A stretch of DNA of 17,789 bases from Fimbriimonadaceae bacterium (GTDB lineage: Bacteria; Armatimonadota; Fimbriimonadia; Fimbriimonadales; Fimbriimonadaceae). Positions 1 through 6,709 of the stretch are shown one piece after another. Numbering within the stretch: position 1 is the stretch's first letter; every line of letters starts with the position of its first letter. The position numbers and the translations under genes are program-made. The notes under the pieces were generated by a model. That model searched no databases and was not told where the DNA came from. It saw only the letters and a program-made list of their open reading frames with translations. The stretch spans positions 1-17,789 of the forward strand of contig JADZBW010000168.1 in assembly GCA_020851885.1 (NCBI GenBank). The letters are read 5' to 3'.

Positions 1-1
1 C

Positions 2-352
2 ACGCTCTCCACCGATAGCGTCTCCGTCCGAGCGATCATTGCCCCGAGGCCTCCAAAGCGTTCGCTCCTGATTCAACCCGTTTGGTCCGGCAGCCCCGAA
101 TTCGGAGCGACGGTCTCCAACTACGAGTTCGATCCCGCCCAAGTCAGCGTCGAGGGACCCGCCGACGTCTTGGCGAATATGTCGGTCATCAACACGAAAC
201 CGATCAATATCTCCGGGCTCACCCAGACCACAACCCTTCCAATCGAACTGGACCTGCCAGTGGGGATCCGCCTCACCAAGCCAGAGGTCGTCACCGTCAA
301 AGTGACGCTGAAGCGGCCCCTACAGGAACCCGTCAAGTCAGGGGGCCCTTGA
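2..352 (+). CDS. YbbR-domain protein (CdaR-like), 3' end only
   Basis: The frame is open from the first base of the window and stops at TGA 350-352, so only about the last 116 residues are present. The visible part has the YbbR pattern: a G-x-P-x-x-G turn opening a beta repeat, then a 'VSVEGPADVLANMSVINTK' segment, then 'INISGLTQTT' and a hydrophobic strand with 'LPVGIRL'. These match the alternating strands and the V-x-GP-x-x-L motif of YbbR repeats. In many bacteria YbbR proteins (CdaR) are membrane-anchored regulators of the diadenylate cyclase CdaA, encoded just upstream. That upstream gene would lie outside this window, so the c-di-AMP link is inference. The stop overlaps the TTG start of the next gene by 3 nt, implying coupling. 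Confidence 0.7.
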   Translation, partial: TLSTDSVSVRAIIAPRPPKRSLLIQPVWSGSPEFGATVSNYEFDPAQVSVEGPADVLANMSVINTKPINISGLTQTTTLPIELDLPVGIRLTKPEVVTVKVTLKRPLQEPVKSGGP

Positions 353-1122
353 TCGAAGTCCGGGCGATCCGGGAATCAGAGGGCCCGGCCTTTCTCCGCC
401 TGCTGTGCTCGGTGTTCGAGTTGGATTACGATCGAGCCAGTGGGATCTTCTTCAACGAACCCCTTTTCGATCTCAACCGCAAGTGGGCGCTTTTTGAGGG
501 GGCGGATATGGTCTGCATCTTAACCACGGTGCCCCTGGAATTTGGATGGGGCAGGGCGATCGGAATCGCGGGCGTTGCCACCAGGCCGGATCGTCAGCGG
601 CAAGGGCTGGCGGCCCAACTTCTGGAGTCGGTCCTCAAAGTCTCCAAGCAGGCGGGCGAGGGTCCGACCCTCCTCTTCGCCAAGGACGATCGCCTCTACC
701 GGAGCGTGGGGTTTGAAGTCCTCGACTCGGTGGTGAGAGGCCAGTTGACGGGGACGGCGGAGTTGGGATCTCAGGAGATGCTGACTTTCTCGGAGATTCG
801 CCAAACGTATGACCACTGGTCGCACCGGCACCGGGACCGCTTGCGTCGAGATGACCGACGGTGGGCCTACTGGAAATGGAACCTGCGCGTTTGCACGGAA
901 TTCAGCGACGGCTATTTCTGTCATGAGGGGGCAACGGTGCGAGAGATCGTTTATGAACACTCGCCTCCGTTTTGGAGTTTTCCTCCCGATACGGACTGGG
1001 TTGGCCTCCGAACAATGGCGGACCGGCTTCAACTTCCCCTTGAAGCGCCTCTCCACGAACTTCATCTGATGGGCTTTGGGTTTCCAGCAGTTCCTCAGAT
1101 TTTCATGACCGATCAGTTCTGA
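349..1122 (+). CDS. GNAT family N-acetyltransferase
   Basis: Predicted 257-aa acetyl-CoA-dependent N-acetyltransferase, substrate unknown. The acetyl-CoA binding motif A is clear at about residues 75-93 (GVATRPDRQRQGLAAQLLE), with the Q/R-x-x-G-x-A loop at Q83-A88. It is followed by 'LLFAKDDRLYRSVGFEVLD' (about 108-126), the usual GNAT beta5 strand and Y-x-x-x-GF helix; Y117 is a candidate general acid. About 130 C-terminal residues follow that I do not recognise, making it longer than a minimal GNAT. I chose the TTG at 349 because the acetyltransferase similarity begins there, an AGGGGG purine run lies 2-4 nt before it, and it overlaps the stop of the YbbR gene. The frame stays open upstream to ATG 82, but that stretch lies over the YbbR gene in another frame and looks non-coding. 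Confidence 0.82.
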   Translation: MIEVRAIRESEGPAFLRLLCSVFELDYDRASGIFFNEPLFDLNRKWALFEGADMVCILTTVPLEFGWGRAIGIAGVATRPDRQRQGLAAQLLESVLKVSKQAGEGPTLLFAKDDRLYRSVGFEVLDSVVRGQLTGTAELGSQEMLTFSEIRQTYDHWSHRHRDRLRRDDRRWAYWKWNLRVCTEFSDGYFCHEGATVREIVYEHSPPFWSFPPDTDWVGLRTMADRLQLPLEAPLHELHLMGFGFPAVPQIFMTDQF

Positions 1123-1562
1123 TGATCAAACACGTCGCCAGGAGAGCCACTCTATGCCTCTTGCTGATGGCAGGCTTTCTTACCACTGGATTTCTGGTTT
1201 TGAGAAGATGGGATGACGGGCTTGCCGAACCGCGTCGCCTCGCCCGGATGGAATCCACGACCAGGGACGAAACCTGGGAATGGCACGAATTCCAGTTTGC
1301 CGAACCTTGTAGCGTGGTCTCCGCCAAGCTGGCAGGATGGAAGGAAAGTTGGGAAAACGGCAATCGTGAGTTCACAATGTCGGACATGGAGGATCGCGAA
1401 TGGGGGCCGACCGTTTGGGCGAGGGACTCCGAATTCAGCCTAAATGCTCCCATCGTTCTCGCCAAAGGCGAGAACTGCGCCTTCGCAATCGGCGTCCATT
1501 CGGATAGGAGTTGGATCGGCCGCATGGTCAAAACGTTCAAACGGATGCTCCACATGAGTTGA
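1122..1562 (+). CDS. Small membrane-anchored protein of unknown function
   Basis: 146-aa protein that I do not recognise. It begins with a short basic stretch (K3, R7, R8) and a hydrophobic helix at about residues 10-27, followed by arginines, so it is probably an inner-membrane-anchored or signal-anchored protein with the rest outside the cytoplasm. The remainder is rich in Trp, Glu and Asp and ends in a basic tail. The ATG overlaps the previous gene's TGA by one base (TGATG), a strong sign of translational coupling and the main reason I believe it is real. A 150-aa antisense frame covers the same stretch, but it has no such coupling and no recognisable feature. Confidence 0.55.
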   Translation: MIKHVARRATLCLLLMAGFLTTGFLVLRRWDDGLAEPRRLARMESTTRDETWEWHEFQFAEPCSVVSAKLAGWKESWENGNREFTMSDMEDREWGPTVWARDSEFSLNAPIVLAKGENCAFAIGVHSDRSWIGRMVKTFKRMLHMS

Positions 1563-1635
1563 GCCTCCAGACTGGTGCCTTCGCCTGAGCCCGGATGCGA
1601 CCGAAACGACTCGAATGTGTAATCGTAATAGAGAC

Positions 1636-2964
1636 ATGAGAACTTCTCACTGGTTTTGCATGCTCCTGGCGCTCGGTGCGCTATGGGGTTGTGGAGGGGG
1701 CGGTGCCGGAAGCGGTCCGCGAAATGCCGAAGTGGCGGGAATCGTCACCGATTTCAACGGCAACGCCGTGCGCAACGCCAAGGTCTGGATCAATCAGTTT
1801 GGCGAGACGCGGACAAACTCTTCCGGCGCTTATATCCTGACCGGAATCGCCGAGGGGGACTGGAAGGTCCGCGCCGAGATCAGCAAGGATGGCGTCATCT
1901 ACTCGGGCGAAAACGTCGCTCGCGTCTTCACTGGCGAGCGGACAAAGAGCGCCAACGTGACGGTTGTTCGCGAGTCACAACGAGCCCGCGTCTACGGAAG
2001 GGTTATCGACAACCAGGGATTCACGGTCGAGGGAGCCCGGGTTTTCGCAATCGCGCCAAACGATGGCGGCGTCTACTACAGCACCTACGAGATCACCAAT
2101 TCGGAAGGCAAGTACGACTTGGACAAGCTCGTCGGTGGCGTCGATTTCAAGATCGTTGCCAGCGGCCGAGGCTTCAATTCTGACGAGGACGTCGTCAACA
2201 TCTCGTCTGGCAACAGTCAGGAGCTCATCCTCACGCTCAAGAATGCCACCGATCCGCTGCTTCCGGCGCCCACCGGCCTGACCGCCGTATCGTGGACATC
2301 GCCATCCGAAGTGACAAGATCGCCACGGTCCATGAAGGCGGCGGAGAACTTGAAGCGGCTCTTCGACCCTCGCACTCCGGCCCGAAAGATCACCCGCGAG
2401 ACCGCTAACGGAAATTGGGTCGAGGCGGATCTCTTTTGGGATGCCTACCCCGATAACGCGGCTCACATCGGGTTCGGCATCTATCGCCGTCCCGGCAATG
2501 CCGGCCAATTTACCGCGATCGATTTCCTTCGCGATTCGGAAGCGGAAATCTACGCCGATTCCGATTCAACGCTCCAGGAATTCCAAACTTGGTCCTATAC
2601 GATCACCGGAATCAACACCAACTTCCCGGACACCAACAACAGCGAAAGCAACGCATCGAACACGGCGGTCGTGGAAACTTTGGGGGATCTGTTCTTGAAC
2701 TCCGTGCTCCAGGGACCTGTTACATTCCGTTGGCAGTCGGGGTCTGGATCGGACCAGTACATCGTGTATTTGTTCGACGAGTATCCCGGCGTGGGTGTGG
2801 ACTCAGTCTGGAACAACTCGGGTTCGCCCACCTCTAGCTTGCAGCTTGCCTATTCTGGTCCCTCGCTACAGTCTGGACGTCGCTTTTACTATGTCGTTCT
2901 GGGCCTGGCCAACAGCCAGAGCAGCCGTACGATCAGCGAGGTCGGTGAGTTCGTCGCGAACTAA
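1636..2964 (+). CDS. Lipoprotein with two carboxypeptidase-regulatory-like domains and an FN3-like C-terminus
   Basis: 442-aa predicted surface or periplasmic lipoprotein. From ATG 1636 it has a signal peptide ending in a lipobox (LGALWGC), with C19 the lipidated residue, then a flexible GGGGAGSG tether. Two carboxypeptidase-regulatory/CNA-B-like beta-sandwich repeats follow: about residues 32-111 (AGIVTDFNGNAVRNAKVWI ... TNSSGAYILTGI) and 117-202 (VYGRVIDNQGFTVEGARVF ... NSEGKYDLDKL). Each shows the G-x-V-x-D-x-x-G-x-x-V-x-x-A and S-G-x-Y patterns. The C-terminal half starts with 'LLPAPTGLTAVSW' and contains 'GFGIYRRPGNAGQFTAID', typical of fibronectin III-like modules. An in-frame ATG at 1615 would add seven residues; 1636 gives a more standard signal peptide. 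No catalytic motif is visible, so a structural or binding role is likely. It is followed by a strong terminator, so it probably ends its transcript. Confidence 0.8.
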   Translation: MRTSHWFCMLLALGALWGCGGGGAGSGPRNAEVAGIVTDFNGNAVRNAKVWINQFGETRTNSSGAYILTGIAEGDWKVRAEISKDGVIYSGENVARVFTGERTKSANVTVVRESQRARVYGRVIDNQGFTVEGARVFAIAPNDGGVYYSTYEITNSEGKYDLDKLVGGVDFKIVASGRGFNSDEDVVNISSGNSQELILTLKNATDPLLPAPTGLTAVSWTSPSEVTRSPRSMKAAENLKRLFDPRTPARKITRETANGNWVEADLFWDAYPDNAAHIGFGIYRRPGNAGQFTAIDFLRDSEAEIYADSDSTLQEFQTWSYTITGINTNFPDTNNSESNASNTAVVETLGDLFLNSVLQGPVTFRWQSGSGSDQYIVYLFDEYPGVGVDSVWNNSGSPTSSLQLAYSGPSLQSGRRFYYVVLGLANSQSSRTISEVGEFVAN

Positions 2965-2993
2965 CGTTCCGTTCGCGGCGTCAGAAAAAATAG

Positions 2994-3038
2994 GGAGCGG
3001 TTCTGCCCTTCACAGCAGGCAGGGCCGCTCCGCTTTTT
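2994..3038 (+). terminator. Intrinsic terminator after the lipoprotein gene
   Basis: GGAGCGG (2994-3000) pairs with CCGCTCC (3025-3031). Two G·U wobbles and an inner CTGCC/GGCAG (3003-3007 with 3018-3022) extend this to a stem of about 14 bp. TTTTT follows at 3034-3038, after GC. An A run at 2985-2990 precedes the stem, so it may work in both directions. It lies 29 nt after the lipoprotein stop. Confidence 0.85.
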
Positions 3039-3053
3039 CGCCTAAACGGTGTC

Positions 3054-5822
3054 ATGATCATGGCGCGGGCTTTCCCGCGAAAGGTGCAGGCCTTGAAGCT
3101 CTCGATTAAACTCACTTTCCTTCTCCTTGGGGCTTCCGTGCTCGGAACGGCCCAGACCCTGAACGTGGACGTGGCCCAGACGCGGTCGATCGGCGATGTT
3201 TTCATCCGTGCCGACCACGCAGTGCGTCAGATGAACCGGAACCTTGGCATCCTGACCCATTCCCAGAGGGCGAATCTCGAGCGAGCCGGTCGCTACTCCA
3301 CCGCCGTTCCATCGTCCTTTCCGGCCACCGTTTGGCTGACCGCCAACGGGGGCCGATTGCCAGCGGCAGGCGGGGCCACAAGAAGCGGATCGGGCCTCAC
3401 CTTGGTGTTCGACGCCAGTGGCGCGAATGCCTTCGATCCTGCCTACAAGACGCTCTTGCAGTCCATTTACTCCCAAGCCCAACCTTTCATGGATGCGGTC
3501 TTTGGGTTACCCTCGGCATCCGGCAACGTGGCGGTCAAGAACTACGATGCAACGATGAGCGACCGCAATATCGTCTCCGGTGGCTATTACGTTCCAAATG
3601 CACCGGGCACCCCGGAAATTCGCTTCCCCTTCTATGGCAACGACCGACCGGAAGTCACCGCGGTCAACTTCATCCACTGCCTGCTCCTCGCCTACATTGG
3701 GCAGAATCAATACGGCTACGATGCCTTCAAAGAGGGCCTCGTTCGCGCCGCCGTCATTCGAATCGCCCGCACTAGCGCGGCCATGCTCAACTCCTTGGAT
3801 TCGGAACTTGTCGAACAAGTGCTGACGAACACCTACGACGTCGAGGGCCATTACGATTGGTACAACCAGCGTGCGCTTGGCGGCAGCACTTTCATCGCGC
3901 CCAATCTTCGAGACGTGCCGCTGCCTGATGCGGGCTCGTTGGGCGGCCTCTACCTGCTCCGATACAAGATGGCGGGGTCGGCATGGACCAAGGTTCTCGT
4001 GGAGTATCCGGGCTTCATTGCCTCCTTCAACTCGTCATTCTATGGCCAGCCGGGCAACGCGAGCAACGTCCCCGCCCTCGTTACCCTCGGACAAACCACC
4101 CTGAATGCCCTGCGACCCGGCGACCCGACGGTCGAGGGCCTCAGCTTCCCCGAGTGGTTCAAGCGTCAGTTCATCCTTGAAACGACCGACACCCGAGGGA
4201 CCAAGCTCCTTCTGGAGCCGATTCCCATCACCAGCGGCCTGAGCGGTACGGATTTCGGCGTGTTTATCCTTCAGGCCAACTGGTTTGAAACCCTCGCTGG
4301 TGGAAACGAGACCTTATTGAGCGGAACCGCCTATCCCATCCTCTGGGAGGGCAATCTGACCTTCAACCGAATCTTCGCGAACGCCGAGGATGAGCGAATG
4401 GACATTGCCGGCGGCTATGGCGCGGTGGTCCCGAACCTCCGCAACATCAATAGCGGGCAACCCTACCGCGCAACCATCGATTTGCCTGTACAGGACCAGA
4501 TGGAGCGTGTGTACCTTCCGGCGGGGGCGATCGCCACCGCCAGTCAGCAGAACCCGCGAGACTTTTATGGAACCGTGACGGGGGCCAATATTCAGGCTGG
4601 GGACACTCTTCGCCTGCAAGTCACCGTGGATGGCGCCCCAATCACGGATGTGCCGGTTCAGAACAATGCCTTTGGGGTGTCGATTGGCACTCAGGACTAC
4701 CTGAACAATTCGACAATCCTCATCAATGTGGTTCGTAACCGCACCGGCGCGGACACCACGCTATACACGCGGCGTGTCAACAAGGGGCCCGGCCCTCTTG
4801 GAGTCGACTTGCGAGTGGACAGTGAACTGACCTACAATTTCACAGGCGGCCTCCCCAAGGGCATCGCCGCTCCAGGCTTTCCGGTCGACCCGTTCCTGAG
4901 CCTGAATAGCGCAGTGCTGGGAACTGCCGACAACGCGACCCTCGCGGCCCGGTTCAATTCCAGCAAGGCCAAGTACGAGCTCTACCCGGATCTCGAGTCT
5001 TTCAAGGTCGGTCACGGCTATTTCGTGCGTTTGAACGCGGCCAATCCTGGCTTCAGTGTGACGGGACGGGTCTACCGTAACGTCGAAGCGGCGGTTGCCT
5101 TGAAACCAGGCTGGAACCTGATCGCATGCCCATTGTTGGAAACCGTGCCGATCAGTCGTGTGAGGGTTGTGCGGGCAGCCGATTTCCCAACCCTTTGGGC
5201 TGATGCGGCAGGAGTGGATATCGGAACGGACTTCTTCGAATTCACTCCGGGGCCGAACGATGCGGCCTCCGGCGCTCCCGAAACCGGAACGCTTAGCCCG
5301 GCATCTCAGTTCGAACCTGGAAAGGCCTATTTCGTCCGCGTGCTGGCGCCGGAGGGGGTTTCCCTGAGCTTCGCCCCGGCAGGATTCGTCGGGATGAGCC
5401 CGCAAGCCGCGGCTCCATCACCAACCGGTTGGAAGTTGGAGCTCAGCATGGCGTACTCAACCAACAAGATTCCGAAGGCGATCATCGGCCAGAGCAATAC
5501 GGCGACGAGGAGCTTCGACCCACGCGAAGACAGCGGGATGCCGCCCGGGTTTGGCGCCGGTTTCCAGATCATCATCGAGGATTACGACGCGCTTTATCGG
5601 GATATCCGCCCGCAGGGGTTTGAGACCTACACGGTACATTTGCAGGGCCTTACGGTCGGCAAAGTGCTCAAGCTGAACTTCAAGGCGCTCCAGGGAACGA
5701 TTCCCAAGCTTATTCTGAAGGACTCCACTGGGAAGTCGCTGGGCCAAATCAGACCCGGATTCATCGTCAGTATCGTGCCAAAGAGCCGAAACGAGTATTA
5801 CCGAATCGAGAGGGGTCAGTAA
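3054..5822 (+). CDS. Large secreted protein with degenerate metallopeptidase-like core and C-terminal GWNL-type modules
   Basis: Up to 922 aa, exported by a signal peptide (hydrophobic core about residues 20-31, cleavage near TAQ 32-34). I do not recognise a named family. Around residues 195-235 the layout resembles gluzincin (clan MA) peptidases, but 'FIHCLLLAY' (H208) stands where HExxH is expected, followed by 'AFKEGLV' (E227) like the W-x-x-EGLA helix. The catalytic Glu and second His are not there, so it is probably inactive; this is inference. The C-terminal third carries beta modules with 'GHGYFVRL' (653-660), 'PGWNLIACPL' (685-694) and 'EPGKAYFVRV' (754-763), a pattern common in large bacterial surface proteins. 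Start choice is uncertain: ATG 3054, ATG 3060, or TTG 3093, which gives the tidier signal peptide MKLSIKLTFLLLGASVLG and has AAGGTG about 7 nt upstream. The stop overlaps the next ATG (TAATG). Confidence 0.75.
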   Translation: MIMARAFPRKVQALKLSIKLTFLLLGASVLGTAQTLNVDVAQTRSIGDVFIRADHAVRQMNRNLGILTHSQRANLERAGRYSTAVPSSFPATVWLTANGGRLPAAGGATRSGSGLTLVFDASGANAFDPAYKTLLQSIYSQAQPFMDAVFGLPSASGNVAVKNYDATMSDRNIVSGGYYVPNAPGTPEIRFPFYGNDRPEVTAVNFIHCLLLAYIGQNQYGYDAFKEGLVRAAVIRIARTSAAMLNSLDSELVEQVLTNTYDVEGHYDWYNQRALGGSTFIAPNLRDVPLPDAGSLGGLYLLRYKMAGSAWTKVLVEYPGFIASFNSSFYGQPGNASNVPALVTLGQTTLNALRPGDPTVEGLSFPEWFKRQFILETTDTRGTKLLLEPIPITSGLSGTDFGVFILQANWFETLAGGNETLLSGTAYPILWEGNLTFNRIFANAEDERMDIAGGYGAVVPNLRNINSGQPYRATIDLPVQDQMERVYLPAGAIATASQQNPRDFYGTVTGANIQAGDTLRLQVTVDGAPITDVPVQNNAFGVSIGTQDYLNNSTILINVVRNRTGADTTLYTRRVNKGPGPLGVDLRVDSELTYNFTGGLPKGIAAPGFPVDPFLSLNSAVLGTADNATLAARFNSSKAKYELYPDLESFKVGHGYFVRLNAANPGFSVTGRVYRNVEAAVALKPGWNLIACPLLETVPISRVRVVRAADFPTLWADAAGVDIGTDFFEFTPGPNDAASGAPETGTLSPASQFEPGKAYFVRVLAPEGVSLSFAPAGFVGMSPQAAAPSPTGWKLELSMAYSTNKIPKAIIGQSNTATRSFDPREDSGMPPGFGAGFQIIIEDYDALYRDIRPQGFETYTVHLQGLTVGKVLKLNFKALQGTIPKLILKDSTGKSLGQIRPGFIVSIVPKSRNEYYRIERGQ
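3064..3079 (+). repeat. Small inverted repeat in the 5' part of the 922-aa gene
   Basis: CGCGGG (3064-3069), a 4-nt CTTT loop, then CCCGCG (3074-3079) form a 6-bp GC hairpin. It directly follows a perfect palindrome, CATGATCATG (3053-3062). If translation begins at TTG 3093, both lie in the leader; if at ATG 3054, they are coding. Confidence 0.5.
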
Positions 5823-6709
5823 TGAAGCGCACCTACCTGTTCTTTGCCGTTGCCATTCTGCTCCTCGCGCTTGGCTGTGGTGGAGGAGGCGGCGGTGGTG
5901 GTGGCAAGTCCACTCTGATCGGACGCGTACTGGGCGTTGTGAGTGGCGGACCGCTCAATCCCGCTGCCTCGATTCAAGGCGTGGGGGGCACGCCTTCCAC
6001 GACCGCGGCCCTTGCCGACGGCTCCTTTTCCCTTGGCCAAATCGCTAACGGAACGACCCAGTTCCAGGTCCTCTCCAATCAGGCCGGATGGCCCCTCTTC
6101 ACATTCAATATTCCTGCCTCCAATGGAAACACCGTGGTTGGCGATCTATGGGTTGGGCCTGAAGTCGTCACGCTTCGCGGACGCGCCCTGAACTCCACCA
6201 ATGCCGCGCCGATCGTCAATGCCGAGGTCACATTTGCCGGGCAAAATGGCAAGACCGACGCCTTGGGGGTTTTCAACCTCACGGGCGTCGCCTACTCCAG
6301 TACGACTCAAACCGCATTTTGGGGCATCGTGGGAACCATCCGCGCCACAAGTTTCTTCAAGACTGACTTCAACGCCGCGCCAAATACCAAGAACGGAAGC
6401 AACGTCGTCGATATCGGCGATGTTCTCTTAACGCCCTCCAATGATCCAAATCCGCCGGGCCCGCCGTACAATATAAGTGGCAGGGTATTGCCGATCGGTG
6501 GATCGTCTGGCTGCGTCGTGACCCTGAAGCAAGGAGCGACCGACTTGAGGATTTACAACGTCGGGAACGATGGCAAGTACTACTTCTGGATCACTCCAGG
6601 AAACTACGACGTCACATTCCAAAAGGGCGCCCAAACCGCCCCGACGCAAAACGTGACGCTCTCCCAGCCAAACCAGACGGTGACGGTGAACGATGTCACA
6701 CTCAACTAA
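5822..6709 (+). CDS. Lipoprotein with nine-glycine tether and three carboxypeptidase-regulatory-like repeats
   Basis: 295-aa predicted lipoprotein. The signal peptide MKRTYLFFAVAILLLALGC ends in a lipobox with C19, followed directly by nine glycines (residues 20-28) that would act as a flexible spacer from the membrane. Three beta-sandwich repeats follow, each opening with a (L/I)-x-GR-V/A motif: about 32-118 (LIGRVLGVVSGG), 119-215 (LRGRALNSTN, with 'TDALGVFNLTGV') and 218-295 (ISGRVLPIGG, with 'GNDGKYYFWITPGNYDVTF'). No catalytic residues are apparent; a structural or scaffold role at the cell surface is likely. ATG 5822 overlaps the upstream TAA and has a good ribosome binding site (GAGAGGGG, 5808-5815). 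The next gene starts 17 nt before this one ends, so these are probably expressed as one operon. Confidence 0.82.
   Translation: MKRTYLFFAVAILLLALGCGGGGGGGGGKSTLIGRVLGVVSGGPLNPAASIQGVGGTPSTTAALADGSFSLGQIANGTTQFQVLSNQAGWPLFTFNIPASNGNTVVGDLWVGPEVVTLRGRALNSTNAAPIVNAEVTFAGQNGKTDALGVFNLTGVAYSSTTQTAFWGIVGTIRATSFFKTDFNAAPNTKNGSNVVDIGDVLLTPSNDPNPPGPPYNISGRVLPIGGSSGCVVTLKQGATDLRIYNVGNDGKYYFWITPGNYDVTFQKGAQTAPTQNVTLSQPNQTVTVNDVTLN

Noticed and set aside
82..348. In-frame upstream extension of the GNAT gene to ATG 82
   Set aside because: It overlaps the YbbR-domain gene in a different frame, and its translation is arginine-rich and feature-poor. The acetyltransferase similarity starts at TTG 349.
520..1065. 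181-aa minus-strand open frame opposite the GNAT gene
   Set aside because: Arg/Pro-rich shadow translation with no motif; the sense strand encodes clear GNAT motifs.
1103..1555. 150-aa minus-strand open frame opposite the small membrane protein
   Set aside because: No recognisable domain or start signal; the sense gene has a transmembrane segment and a TGATG overlap with its neighbour.
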